NCBI GenBank assembly: GCA_039029535.1
Contig: JBCCFW010000132.1
Location: forward strand, 1-21,867
Origin: JBCCFW01 sp039029535
Lineage (GTDB): Bacteria > Acidobacteriota > JBCCFW01
DNA length: 21,867 nucleotides
Direction of reading: 5' to 3'
Made by a program: the position numbers and the translations under genes. Shown one piece after another: positions 13,524 to 20,583 of this stretch. The notes beneath the pieces were generated by a model. It was not told where the DNA came from and did not search any database. It worked only from the letters and a program-made list of their open reading frames with translations. Numbering within the stretch: the first letter of the stretch is position 1; the number at the start of each line of letters is the position of its first letter.

Positions 13524-16232
13524 GTGACCGACGCCTCCAGCAGGACGAGCCCACGCAGGCTCAACCACCACGCCCTCAAGGCCGGACGGCAGCGTCAGAA
13601 GATCCGACAGGTCGACGCCGCCACCTCGCTGGGTCTGGCCGAGCGTCACTACCGCCGGATCGAGAAGGGCGAGCAGGTCCCGACCCCCGGCCTCCTCGAG
13701 CGGATCATCGAGTGGGCCTGGGACGAGCTCGACATGCCCGAGCACGAGGTCATCGAGGAGCTCCCCAGTCCCCCGGCCAAGGCGCCCGCGCCGTCCTCGA
13801 ACTTCGTCGGACGCGAGGACGAGCTCGCCGAGATCGCCCGACGGCTCAAGGGCGCCGGCCGCCTCGTGACGGTGCTCGGTCCGCCCGGCGTGGGCAAGAC
13901 CCGCCTCGCCCTCCAGCACGTCGAGCGCTCGACCAAGAGCTGGTCCGGCGGCACCTGGTTCTGCGACCTGTCCGAGGCTCGCTCGCTCGAGGGAGTCGTG
14001 CAGGTCGTCGCCGGCGCGCTGGCCATTCCCCTCTCCGACGATCCGGTCGCCCAGCTCGGTCACGCCCTCTCGGGGCGGGGACGCTGTCTCCTGGTCCTCG
14101 ACAACTTCGAGCAGGTCGCCCAACACGCCAGGGAGACGGCGGGACGTTGGCTCGAACAGGCACGCGACCTCCGCATCCTGGTGACCAGCCGCACCCGACT
14201 CGAGCTGACCGGCGAACGCTTGCTACCCCTGGCCCCTCTTCGAATCGAGCTGGAAGGCGTGCAGCTCTTCGAGCAACGCGCTCGCGCCCAGCAAGCCGAG
14301 TTCGTGGTCGACGACGCCAATCGGGCGATGGTCGAAGAGGTCGTGCAACTCCTGGACGGTCTCCCCCTCGCCATCGAGCTGGCCGCCGCCCGCCTGCAGG
14401 TCCTCTCCGTCGAGCAGGTCCGCGATCGCCTGCAGGACCGCTTCCGCCTGCTCGCACGACACCGCGGTGCCGACGAGGAGCGACACGAAACGCTGAAGAC
14501 GGCCATCGATTGGTCCTGGGCTCTCCTCGAGCCCGAGGAGCAGAGCCTCTTCGCCCAGCTCTCGGTCTTCGAGGGCGGGTTCACCGTCGAGGCGGCCGAA
14601 TCCGTCGTCGATCTCTCTGCCCACGCTCAGGACGACTGGCTCCTCGACCACGTCCAGACCCTCCTCGACAAGAGCCTCTTGCGTCCCGGCACCTCCGATC
14701 CGGGCCGCGGCCGGCCGGAAGTCGACGGGCCGTACCTCGGCATGTACGTGAGCCTCCACGAGTACGCCTCGGGCCAGCTCATGGAGCTCGACCCCACCGG
14801 CGGCCTCCGCGACGCGACCCGGGATCGCCACGCGAGCCACTTCGCACGCTTCGGCTCCGAGCAGGCCATCCAGTCGCTCGACACGAGAAGTGGACCCGAT
14901 CGCCGGCGACGTCTCCGCCGCGAGCTGGACAACGTCATCGCCGCCTGTCGTCACGCGATCGGCCGGGGCGACGGCGAGACCGCGGTGTCCTGCCTGGCTG
15001 CCGCCTGGGCCACCTGGGAGCTGGTCGGCCCCTTCTCGGTCGCCCGCAGCCTGGCCGAGGAGGTCTCCGCCATGGAGGGGCTCGACGACACGAGCCGTCG
15101 TCGCGCACTGCGCCTGCTCGGGCTGACGTCCCTGGCCGATGGCGACATGGAGGCCAGCCTGGCGCACTTCCTGGCAGGCCTGGAGCTCAGCCGCGAGCAG
15201 CGAGACTCCCGCAGCGAGGGACGCTTCCTCCTCCACCTCGGCACCTGGTCCTACCAGCAAGGACGAACGGACGAGGCGAGGGAGCGCTTCGACACCGGAC
15301 GTCAGCTCTCACACGACGCCGGTGACGCGAGCCACGAGGCCCTGAGCCTCGCCGGCCTCGGGATGGTCTGCGAGAACGAGGGCGAGAACACCGCCGCTCA
15401 CGACCACTACCACGAGGCGCTGGCCATCCATCGTCGCACCAAGAACCGACGGTTGGAGGGAGTGGTGCTGAACACGCTCGGCATCATCGAGCGCAACCAA
15501 GGCCGCACCGACGAAGCCGAGCGCTGCTTCCAGTCGGCGCTGGCGATCCAGCGCGAGCTCGGCAACCAGCGGGTCGCCGGGCTCATCCTCGGCAACCTCG
15601 GCCTCCTCGACCAGGTGCGTGGCCGCTTCGAAGAAGGTCGCGCCCACCTGCAAGAGGGAGAGAGGCTCCTGGGAGACGTCGGTGACCGACGGTTTCGGGC
15701 GAACCTCCTCGGCAACCTCGGCAGCCTGCTCCGAGATCGCGGTGAGCTCACCGAGGCGCGCAGTTGCTTCGAGCGAGCCCTGACCCTCCATCGCGAGGTC
15801 GACAACCGACATTCCGAGGCCTACGTCCTCGACAACATCGGCGTCCTCCTCCGCGAGGAAGGGCGACACGACGAGGCCATCGAGCAGCACGAGGCGGCGC
15901 TCGCGATCGCACTCGAGCTCGGCCCGCGCTGGGGCGTGGGCGTCGTCCACGACCACCTCGGGGTCGCGCACTCGCGGCGTGGCGACGCCGACCAAGCCGT
16001 CGCGGCGTTCGCCGAGGGCGAGGCGATCCTCCGTGAGGTCGGTGTCCCGCAGGCGCTGGCGCAGCTCCTCGTGGACCGCGCGGCGCATGCCTGGAGCGTG
16101 GGAGATGCCACGCTCGCCCAGCGTGATCTCACCGAGGCCGACGAGCTGGCTCGGCAGGTCGACGCGGGCGGCGAGTCGGTGCTGGGGCGGGCGATCGCGG
16201 CGCTGCGGATGGCGATGGAAGGCGCGGGGTGA
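13524..16232 (+). CDS. XRE HTH - STAND (NB-ARC-like) ATPase - TPR protein
   Basis: 902 residues from GTG 13524. Residues about 15-68 form a Cro/C1-type helix-turn-helix (QVDAATSLGLAERHYRRIE then KGEQVPTPGLLERI). A flexible Pro/Ala linker leads to the ATPase: FVGRE at 94-98, Walker A GPPGVGKT at 119-126, Walker B CLLVLDN at 188-194, LVTSR at 219-223 and GLPLAIELAAARL at 279-291. A winged-helix part follows (TLKTAIDWSW to about 360). From about 500 to 880 there are roughly ten TPR-like repeats of 40 residues, several with an LGNLG or LGxxxxxxGR pattern. STAND proteins are ATP-driven switches that oligomerise when the TPR sensor binds a ligand; here the output is probably transcription control, though defence roles are known for STANDs. 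The start is supported by AGGA seven bases ahead and by the lack of domain-like sequence upstream. It stands alone as a transcription unit. Confidence 0.88.
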   Translation: MTDASSRTSPRRLNHHALKAGRQRQKIRQVDAATSLGLAERHYRRIEKGEQVPTPGLLERIIEWAWDELDMPEHEVIEELPSPPAKAPAPSSNFVGREDELAEIARRLKGAGRLVTVLGPPGVGKTRLALQHVERSTKSWSGGTWFCDLSEARSLEGVVQVVAGALAIPLSDDPVAQLGHALSGRGRCLLVLDNFEQVAQHARETAGRWLEQARDLRILVTSRTRLELTGERLLPLAPLRIELEGVQLFEQRARAQQAEFVVDDANRAMVEEVVQLLDGLPLAIELAAARLQVLSVEQVRDRLQDRFRLLARHRGADEERHETLKTAIDWSWALLEPEEQSLFAQLSVFEGGFTVEAAESVVDLSAHAQDDWLLDHVQTLLDKSLLRPGTSDPGRGRPEVDGPYLGMYVSLHEYASGQLMELDPTGGLRDATRDRHASHFARFGSEQAIQSLDTRSGPDRRRRLRRELDNVIAACRHAIGRGDGETAVSCLAAAWATWELVGPFSVARSLAEEVSAMEGLDDTSRRRALRLLGLTSLADGDMEASLAHFLAGLELSREQRDSRSEGRFLLHLGTWSYQQGRTDEARERFDTGRQLSHDAGDASHEALSLAGLGMVCENEGENTAAHDHYHEALAIHRRTKNRRLEGVVLNTLGIIERNQGRTDEAERCFQSALAIQRELGNQRVAGLILGNLGLLDQVRGRFEEGRAHLQEGERLLGDVGDRRFRANLLGNLGSLLRDRGELTEARSCFERALTLHREVDNRHSEAYVLDNIGVLLREEGRHDEAIEQHEAALAIALELGPRWGVGVVHDHLGVAHSRRGDADQAVAAFAEGEAILREVGVPQALAQLLVDRAAHAWSVGDATLAQRDLTEADELARQVDAGGESVLGRAIAALRMAMEGAG

Positions 16233-16239
16233 CGGCTCC

Positions 16240-16261
16240 GCTCGAGGGACGTGTCCCGAGC
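16240..16261. terminator. imperfect hairpin between convergent genes
   Basis: GCTC (16240-16243) and GGGA (16246-16249) pair with TCCC (16254-16257) and GAGC (16258-16261), with a two-base bulge and a CGTG loop. It fills the 30-base gap between the stop of the STAND gene and the stop of the small ORF on the other strand, as a bidirectional terminator would. No T-tract. Confidence 0.45.
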
Positions 16262-16262
16262 G

Positions 16263-16415
16263 CTATCGACCTGCCTCCCAAGCCCGTAGGGCTGCCTCGA
16301 GCCGGTCCAAGGCTCGACCGACGAGATCCAGGACCTTGGCGAGAGGCCACGCGATGAGCATCAACCCCAGCTCGGCAAGCACGCACGCAAGGGCGTAGAA
16401 AAGGAAGTCAGCCAC
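16263..16415 (-). CDS. small membrane protein, 50 residues
   Basis: The frame runs from GTG 16415 to TAG 16263-16265. GAGGAGG lies four bases before the GTG, one of the best ribosome binding sites in the window. The product begins MADFLFYALACVLAEL, continues as a hydrophobic helix to about residue 32, then becomes an amphipathic, charged helix (GRALDRLEAALRAWEAGR). That is a single- or double-helix membrane peptide with a cytoplasmic tail, and no family is recognised. Third positions are mostly G/C with several T. A hairpin follows its stop, shared with the convergent gene. It is too short for usual cut-offs and would often be missed. Coding status is inferred from the binding site and hydrophobicity. 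Confidence 0.55.
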   Translation of the reverse strand: MADFLFYALACVLAELGLMLIAWPLAKVLDLVGRALDRLEAALRAWEAGR

Positions 16416-16644
16416 GAGCCCTCCTCGGCATCACGAGCCTCTCTACGACGCCCGGACCGCCAGGTTCTCGGCTCACGACTTCCGCGACCTCCACCAAGAA
16501 GGCGGCCCTCCCGCAGCTCGGCTGCTGCCTCGTCCATCACTCGCTTTCGCTCTCCCCCTCCTCACGACATGATCGCCGCTTGCCCTGCGCCCGGGGGCAG
16601 GCCCTCCGGCCTCCCCACGAACGCCCCGGAGCACCTCAGCCGCC

Positions 16645-18357
16645 GTGACCGTCCCCCGGCCCGACAACCCCCTCATCGTCCAGGGCGACCGCAGCGTCCT
16701 CCTGGAGGTCCACTCGCCCCGCTACGAGGAGGCTCGGGACGGCCTGTGCCGCTTCGCCGAGCTCGAGAAGTCTCCCGAGCACGTCCACACCTACCGCATC
16801 ACGCCGCTGTCCCTGTGGAACGCCGCCGCCGCCGGCCTGACCGCCGACGAGGCCCTCCACACGCTCTCCGAGTACAGCAAGTACGAGCTGCCCGACCACG
16901 TCGGCGTCGAGCTGCAGGAGACCATCGACGCTTACGGCCGGGCCCGCTTGCTGCCCCACCCCGACAGCGGTGAGCTCCTGCTCGAGGTCGATGACGAGGC
17001 GCTCCTCGCCCGGGTCATGACCGACCGCAAGGTCGGCAAGCTCGTCCGCGAGCGGCTCGACCCCGTCCGCGCCCGCATCGCCTCCGCCGACCGCGGCGAG
17101 CTCAAGCGCGAGATGATGCGGCTCAACCTCCCCGTCGAGGACCTCGCCGGCTTCGTCGAGGGAGAGCCCCTGGACATCCCTCTCCGCGAGACGACCCTGG
17201 AGGGCCGTCCCTTCGGTCTCCGCGACTACCAGCGAGAGGCCGTCGCCGTCTTCCATCAGGAAGGCCGTCCCACCGGCGGTGCTGGTGTCATCGTCCTCCC
17301 CTGCGGCGCCGGCAAGACCATCGTCGGGATCGGCGTGATGGCCGCGGTGGGTCGCACCTGCCTCGTGCTCGCCACCGGCGTGACCTCCGCCCGTCAGTGG
17401 ATCCGCGAGATCCTCGACAAGACCGAGCTCACCGAGGAGCAAGTCGGCGAGTACTCCGGCGACACCAAGGAGCTGAAGCCGGTCACCGTCGCGACGTACC
17501 AGGTCCTCACCTGGCGCAAGTCGAAGAAGGGCCCCTTCCCGCACTTCGAAGTGTTCAATCGGCGAGATTGGGGTCTCATCGTCCACGACGAGGTCCACCT
17601 GCTCCCGGCCCCGGTCTTCCGCGTGACCGCCGATCTCCAGTCGCGCCGCCGGCTGGGCCTCACGGCCACCCTGGTCCGTGAGGACGGTCACGAAAGCGAC
17701 GTCTTCACGCTCATCGGACCCAAGCGCTACGACGTCCCCTGGAAGGAGCTCGAGCGTCAGGGATTCATCGCCGAGGCCGAGTGCCAGGAGATCCGCATCG
17801 CCCTCCCTGGCGACATGCGCCTCGCTGCTGCCACCGCCGAGCCGCGTCAACGGCTGCGGATGGCCTCGGAGAACCCCGCCAAGGGCGACCTCGTCGAGCT
17901 GCTCGCCAAGCGACACCGCGACGACTCGGTCCTCGTCATCGGCCAGTACCTCGACCAGCTCCAGGAGCTGTCCGAGCGACTCGACGCTCCGCTCCTGACC
18001 GGTCGCACGCCCCAACCCGAGCGCGACGTCCTCTACGATCGCTTCCGCTCCGGGGAGCTGAAGCTCCTCGTCGTTTCGAAGGTCGCGAACTTCGCCGTCG
18101 ACCTGCCCGACGCCCGTATCGCCATCCAGGTCAGCGGCACCTTCGGTTCTCGCCAGGAAGAAGCCCAGCGGCTCGGCCGCCTGCTGCGTCCCAAGGACGG
18201 TCGGGCGGTCCTTTACTCGCTGGTCACGAAGGACAGCGTCGAGCAGGACCACGCCATGAACCGTCGTCGCTTCCTCGCCGAGCAGGGCTACGGCTACGTC
18301 CTGACCGACGGGGCCGAGCTCCTGGAGTCGGCCGCCGAGGAGAAGGCCGTCTCTTGA
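16645..18357 (+). CDS. xpb: XPB-type DNA repair helicase (SF2)
   Basis: 570 residues from GTG 16645. The N-terminal ~185 residues resemble the XPB/Ssl2 N-terminal domain (LEVHSP..., TYRITPLSLWNAAAAGL). The helicase core follows: Q-type LRDYQREAV at 192-200, Walker A PCGAGKT at 219-225, DEVH at 315-318, LTATLVRED at 339-347 (the RED motif typical of XPB), and motif VI QRLGRLLRP at 508-516. XPB proteins are ATP-driven 3'-5' translocases; bacterial members are thought to act in DNA repair or damage processing, as for the mycobacterial homologue. The N-terminal fusion is complete and every core motif is intact. GTG 16645 is chosen from homology-like start of the N-domain and GGAG at 16628-16631, a long 13-base spacing. 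It shares TTGA at 18354-18357 with the next gene, so the two are one operon. Confidence 0.93.
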   Translation: MTVPRPDNPLIVQGDRSVLLEVHSPRYEEARDGLCRFAELEKSPEHVHTYRITPLSLWNAAAAGLTADEALHTLSEYSKYELPDHVGVELQETIDAYGRARLLPHPDSGELLLEVDDEALLARVMTDRKVGKLVRERLDPVRARIASADRGELKREMMRLNLPVEDLAGFVEGEPLDIPLRETTLEGRPFGLRDYQREAVAVFHQEGRPTGGAGVIVLPCGAGKTIVGIGVMAAVGRTCLVLATGVTSARQWIREILDKTELTEEQVGEYSGDTKELKPVTVATYQVLTWRKSKKGPFPHFEVFNRRDWGLIVHDEVHLLPAPVFRVTADLQSRRRLGLTATLVREDGHESDVFTLIGPKRYDVPWKELERQGFIAEAECQEIRIALPGDMRLAAATAEPRQRLRMASENPAKGDLVELLAKRHRDDSVLVIGQYLDQLQELSERLDAPLLTGRTPQPERDVLYDRFRSGELKLLVVSKVANFAVDLPDARIAIQVSGTFGSRQEEAQRLGRLLRPKDGRAVLYSLVTKDSVEQDHAMNRRRFLAEQGYGYVLTDGAELLESAAEEKAVS

Positions 18358-20369
18358 GCGGTGACGTCTTTCGCTACGACGCCCGGAGCGCCGCCGCCGC
18401 CGCGCTGGGCCGAAAGGATGGCGACCTCGGTGCCGCGCTCGCGGAGCCGGACGGCCTGCAGGAGGCCTGGGAACGGCTGTCGCAGTCGGCCCGCGCCGCC
18501 CTCGTCGCGCTGGCCGAGCTCGGCGGGGAGACCAACACCTCGGTGCTCGAGGACGAGCTGACGCTCGAGCTCGACGACACGCTCGGTGACCGGGTCGAGG
18601 CCGGCATCGACGACGCCTGGCAGTCCGGGCTCCTCGCCCGTCGTCTCGACGACGACGCCTACTACCTCGAGCCGGAGCTGCACCAAGCCCTTCTCGATCG
18701 CCTCAAGGCCGAGGACGAGGTCGGCAGCCTGGGCACCGCCACCATCGACGACCACTGCCTCGGCGCGCTCCTCGCCGCTGCCGCCACGATCCCGCTGCGG
18801 CTCACGCGAGGCGGCAACCTCTACAAGAAGGAAACCGACCAGGTCTCGGCGCTGGTCCGCAGCCTGTTGCCCAAGTCCCAGCGGCACCTCATCCCGCACG
18901 CGCTGTCGCTCTTCCAAAAGATGGGCTGGCTACGACCCGACGATGCCGACCGCTTGCGTCTCGACGGCGTCGCCATGCAGCGCTGGGCCGAGCAGCCCGG
19001 CTCGCTGCGTCGTCGTCGCCTGCTCGAGATCGACGACACGACCGGGCGAGCCCCCGCCCTGTTCGGACTGCTCGAGCGCTGGCCGGCCGGCGCGCGCATC
19101 CCCGCCGCCAAGCTCCAGCGCCTGCACCGCCGCGCCTGGTCACGCAACGGCATCGAGGCCGAGGTCGAGCATGACGAGCACGGTCGCGACCTCGCGCTGA
19201 CCTCCCTGCTGCTGGCCGGGCTGGTCACCCAGGACGGCGACGAGCGGGTGAGCGTCGCCGCTCAGCCCGAGGACGACGCTGCCGCAAACGACGGACCGGT
19301 TGCGGCGCTGCGCTTTCAGGTCGACCTCACCGTCCTCGTCCCCCGAGGCACGTCCTTCCCGGCCCTCGTCGAGCTGGCACGCTGGTGCCGGCTCGAGTCC
19401 GCCGACGTGGTGAGCCGCTACGTGCTCAGCCGTGAGCGCGTGCTCGAGAGCCTGGAGGACGGCGACGACGACATCGAATCCGTGATCCAGCGTCTTCAGG
19501 GGCTGGCCGCCGCGCCGGGCCTGCCCGAGCTCGTCGTCCAGGAGCTGCGCGGCTGGGCCGATCGCTTCGACGAGGTCAGCGCCCACGAGGGCCTCATCCT
19601 CCGCTGCCAACCCGATGACCGACGCGAGGAGCTCGAAGCCGTCGTCGCCCGCACCGGCGTGCCCTTCGATCGACTCGCACCCGGCCTTCTCGTCCTCGAC
19701 CCCGCGCACCACGGCGAGGTCCGCGCGGCGCTCGACCAGGCCGGCTTCCAAGTCCGACGTCAGCCTCGGCGTCTCGCGGAAGTCCACGAGATCACGGCAC
19801 CACCCGCCCCGCCCCAGTTCCCGGAGTACGACGACCTCGACCTCGACTGGGACCAGGCCGCGACCGAGTCGCCGGCCACCGGCGCGGCGCCCCCGCCGGG
19901 CATCCTCCGCGATCGGCTGGCCGACAAGTACCGGAGGGAGTTCGGCCGCCGCACGCTCGAGGCCCTCGACGAGCTCACCCACGACGAGCTCATCCGTCTC
20001 GAGCGCCGCGGTCGCACGCGGGGCTTCCTCTCCGGACGCGAGTCACTCGGACGGGCCGACGACGCCGTCGAAGTCGAGGAAACCGTCGACGACGAGGACG
20101 ACGAGGAGCTGGCCGAGTTCGGCGGCGACCAGTCGGTCGCGGTGAGCCCCAGTCGCGCGCGGAGGGTCCTCCAGGCCGCCGCACGCCGTGGCCAAACCTG
20201 GGAAGTCCACCTCCTCACGGAAGGCGGCGGGGTCGAGACCCTGGAGATCTGTCCCCTCGATTTCCCCACCGTGGCCGAGGTCGATTACGTCCGTGGACGC
20301 GAAGTCGCGACGAAGAAGGAGCGCCTCGTGGGCCTGGACCAGGTCCACCGCTTGCGTCGGATCCAATAG
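18354..20369 (+). CDS. helicase-associated protein (Helicase_C_3/XPB-Ssl2-type) with WYL-like C-terminus
   Basis: 671 residues from TTG 18354, which overlaps the XPB stop as TTGA and has AAGG seven bases ahead; the longer frame upstream is a shadow of XPB. The N-terminal ~300 residues are alpha-helical, winged-helix-like, with a LPKSQRHLIPHALSLFQKMG stretch near 170-190. Residues about 319-415 match the Helicase_C_3 pattern (FQVDLTVLVP, LES then YVLSRERVLESLEDG, LPELVVQELRGW). An acidic linker (about 572-592, ETVDDEDDEELAEF) leads to a C-terminal ~70 residues with the beta pattern of a WYL domain (TWEVHLLTEGGG, ICPLDF, LVGLDQVHRLRRI). A protein of this kind lies next to the XPB gene in mycobacteria too, from memory (Rv0861c/Rv0862c). 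The likely role is partner or loader of the helicase, perhaps sensing nucleic acid ends through the WYL-like part. That last point is inference. Confidence 0.82.
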   Translation: MSGDVFRYDARSAAAAALGRKDGDLGAALAEPDGLQEAWERLSQSARAALVALAELGGETNTSVLEDELTLELDDTLGDRVEAGIDDAWQSGLLARRLDDDAYYLEPELHQALLDRLKAEDEVGSLGTATIDDHCLGALLAAAATIPLRLTRGGNLYKKETDQVSALVRSLLPKSQRHLIPHALSLFQKMGWLRPDDADRLRLDGVAMQRWAEQPGSLRRRRLLEIDDTTGRAPALFGLLERWPAGARIPAAKLQRLHRRAWSRNGIEAEVEHDEHGRDLALTSLLLAGLVTQDGDERVSVAAQPEDDAAANDGPVAALRFQVDLTVLVPRGTSFPALVELARWCRLESADVVSRYVLSRERVLESLEDGDDDIESVIQRLQGLAAAPGLPELVVQELRGWADRFDEVSAHEGLILRCQPDDRREELEAVVARTGVPFDRLAPGLLVLDPAHHGEVRAALDQAGFQVRRQPRRLAEVHEITAPPAPPQFPEYDDLDLDWDQAATESPATGAAPPPGILRDRLADKYRREFGRRTLEALDELTHDELIRLERRGRTRGFLSGRESLGRADDAVEVEETVDDEDDEELAEFGGDQSVAVSPSRARRVLQAAARRGQTWEVHLLTEGGGVETLEICPLDFPTVAEVDYVRGREVATKKERLVGLDQVHRLRRIQ

Positions 20370-20539
20370 AGGACGTTGACCACGCGGGTCCGGACTCCCT
20401 ACGATCGCCGAGCACTGGGGGCAGGCGAAGACGAATCCGTCGTCGCCAGAGGGGCGACCTGCCGGTTCTCGGGAGAGTTTCGTCGTGTCCTCGGTCCACT
20501 TCGGGGACACCACCGAGACTCTTCTCTCGGCAGGGTCCA

Positions 20540-20570
20540 GCGCTCCTCGAGCGCGGCGTGCGTGCCGCGC
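20540..20570 (+). promoter_or_regulatory. two mutually exclusive hairpins in the FG-GAP gene leader
   Basis: GCGCTC/GAGCGC (20540-20545 with 20549-20554, loop CTC) and GCGCGGC/GCCGCGC (20551-20557 with 20564-20570, loop GTGCGT) are both perfect, and share GCGC at 20551-20554, so only one can form. The second ends one base before GGAGA (20572-20576), the Shine-Dalgarno of ATG 20584. Further upstream GTGTCC/GGACAC (20485-20490 with 20505-20510) and CTCGGT/ACCGAG (20490-20495 with 20512-20517) also conflict. The 214-base gap from 20370 therefore looks structured; it must also end the XPB operon. Confidence 0.45.
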
Positions 20571-20583
20571 CGGAGAACACTCC

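Noticed and set aside
14422..14429. GCGATCGC octamers as a HIP1-like repeat family
   Set aside because: Only five copies found by eye, four inside coding sequence; not enough to claim a repeat family without a genome-wide count.
14223..15260. 345-residue minus-strand open frame within the STAND gene
   Set aside because: Shadow of the ATPase-TPR coding sequence, without start signal or domain.
16416..16644. Possible gene or promoter between the small ORF and XPB
   Set aside because: Short open frames are Pro/Arg-rich; only small GC stems (for example AGGCC/GGCCT at 16599-16612) are seen, so no call is made.
16636..18252. 538-residue open frame antisense to XPB
   Set aside because: It mirrors the GC-rich codon pattern of a gene with all helicase motifs on the other strand; the translation is Gly/Val/Asp/Glu-rich without domains.
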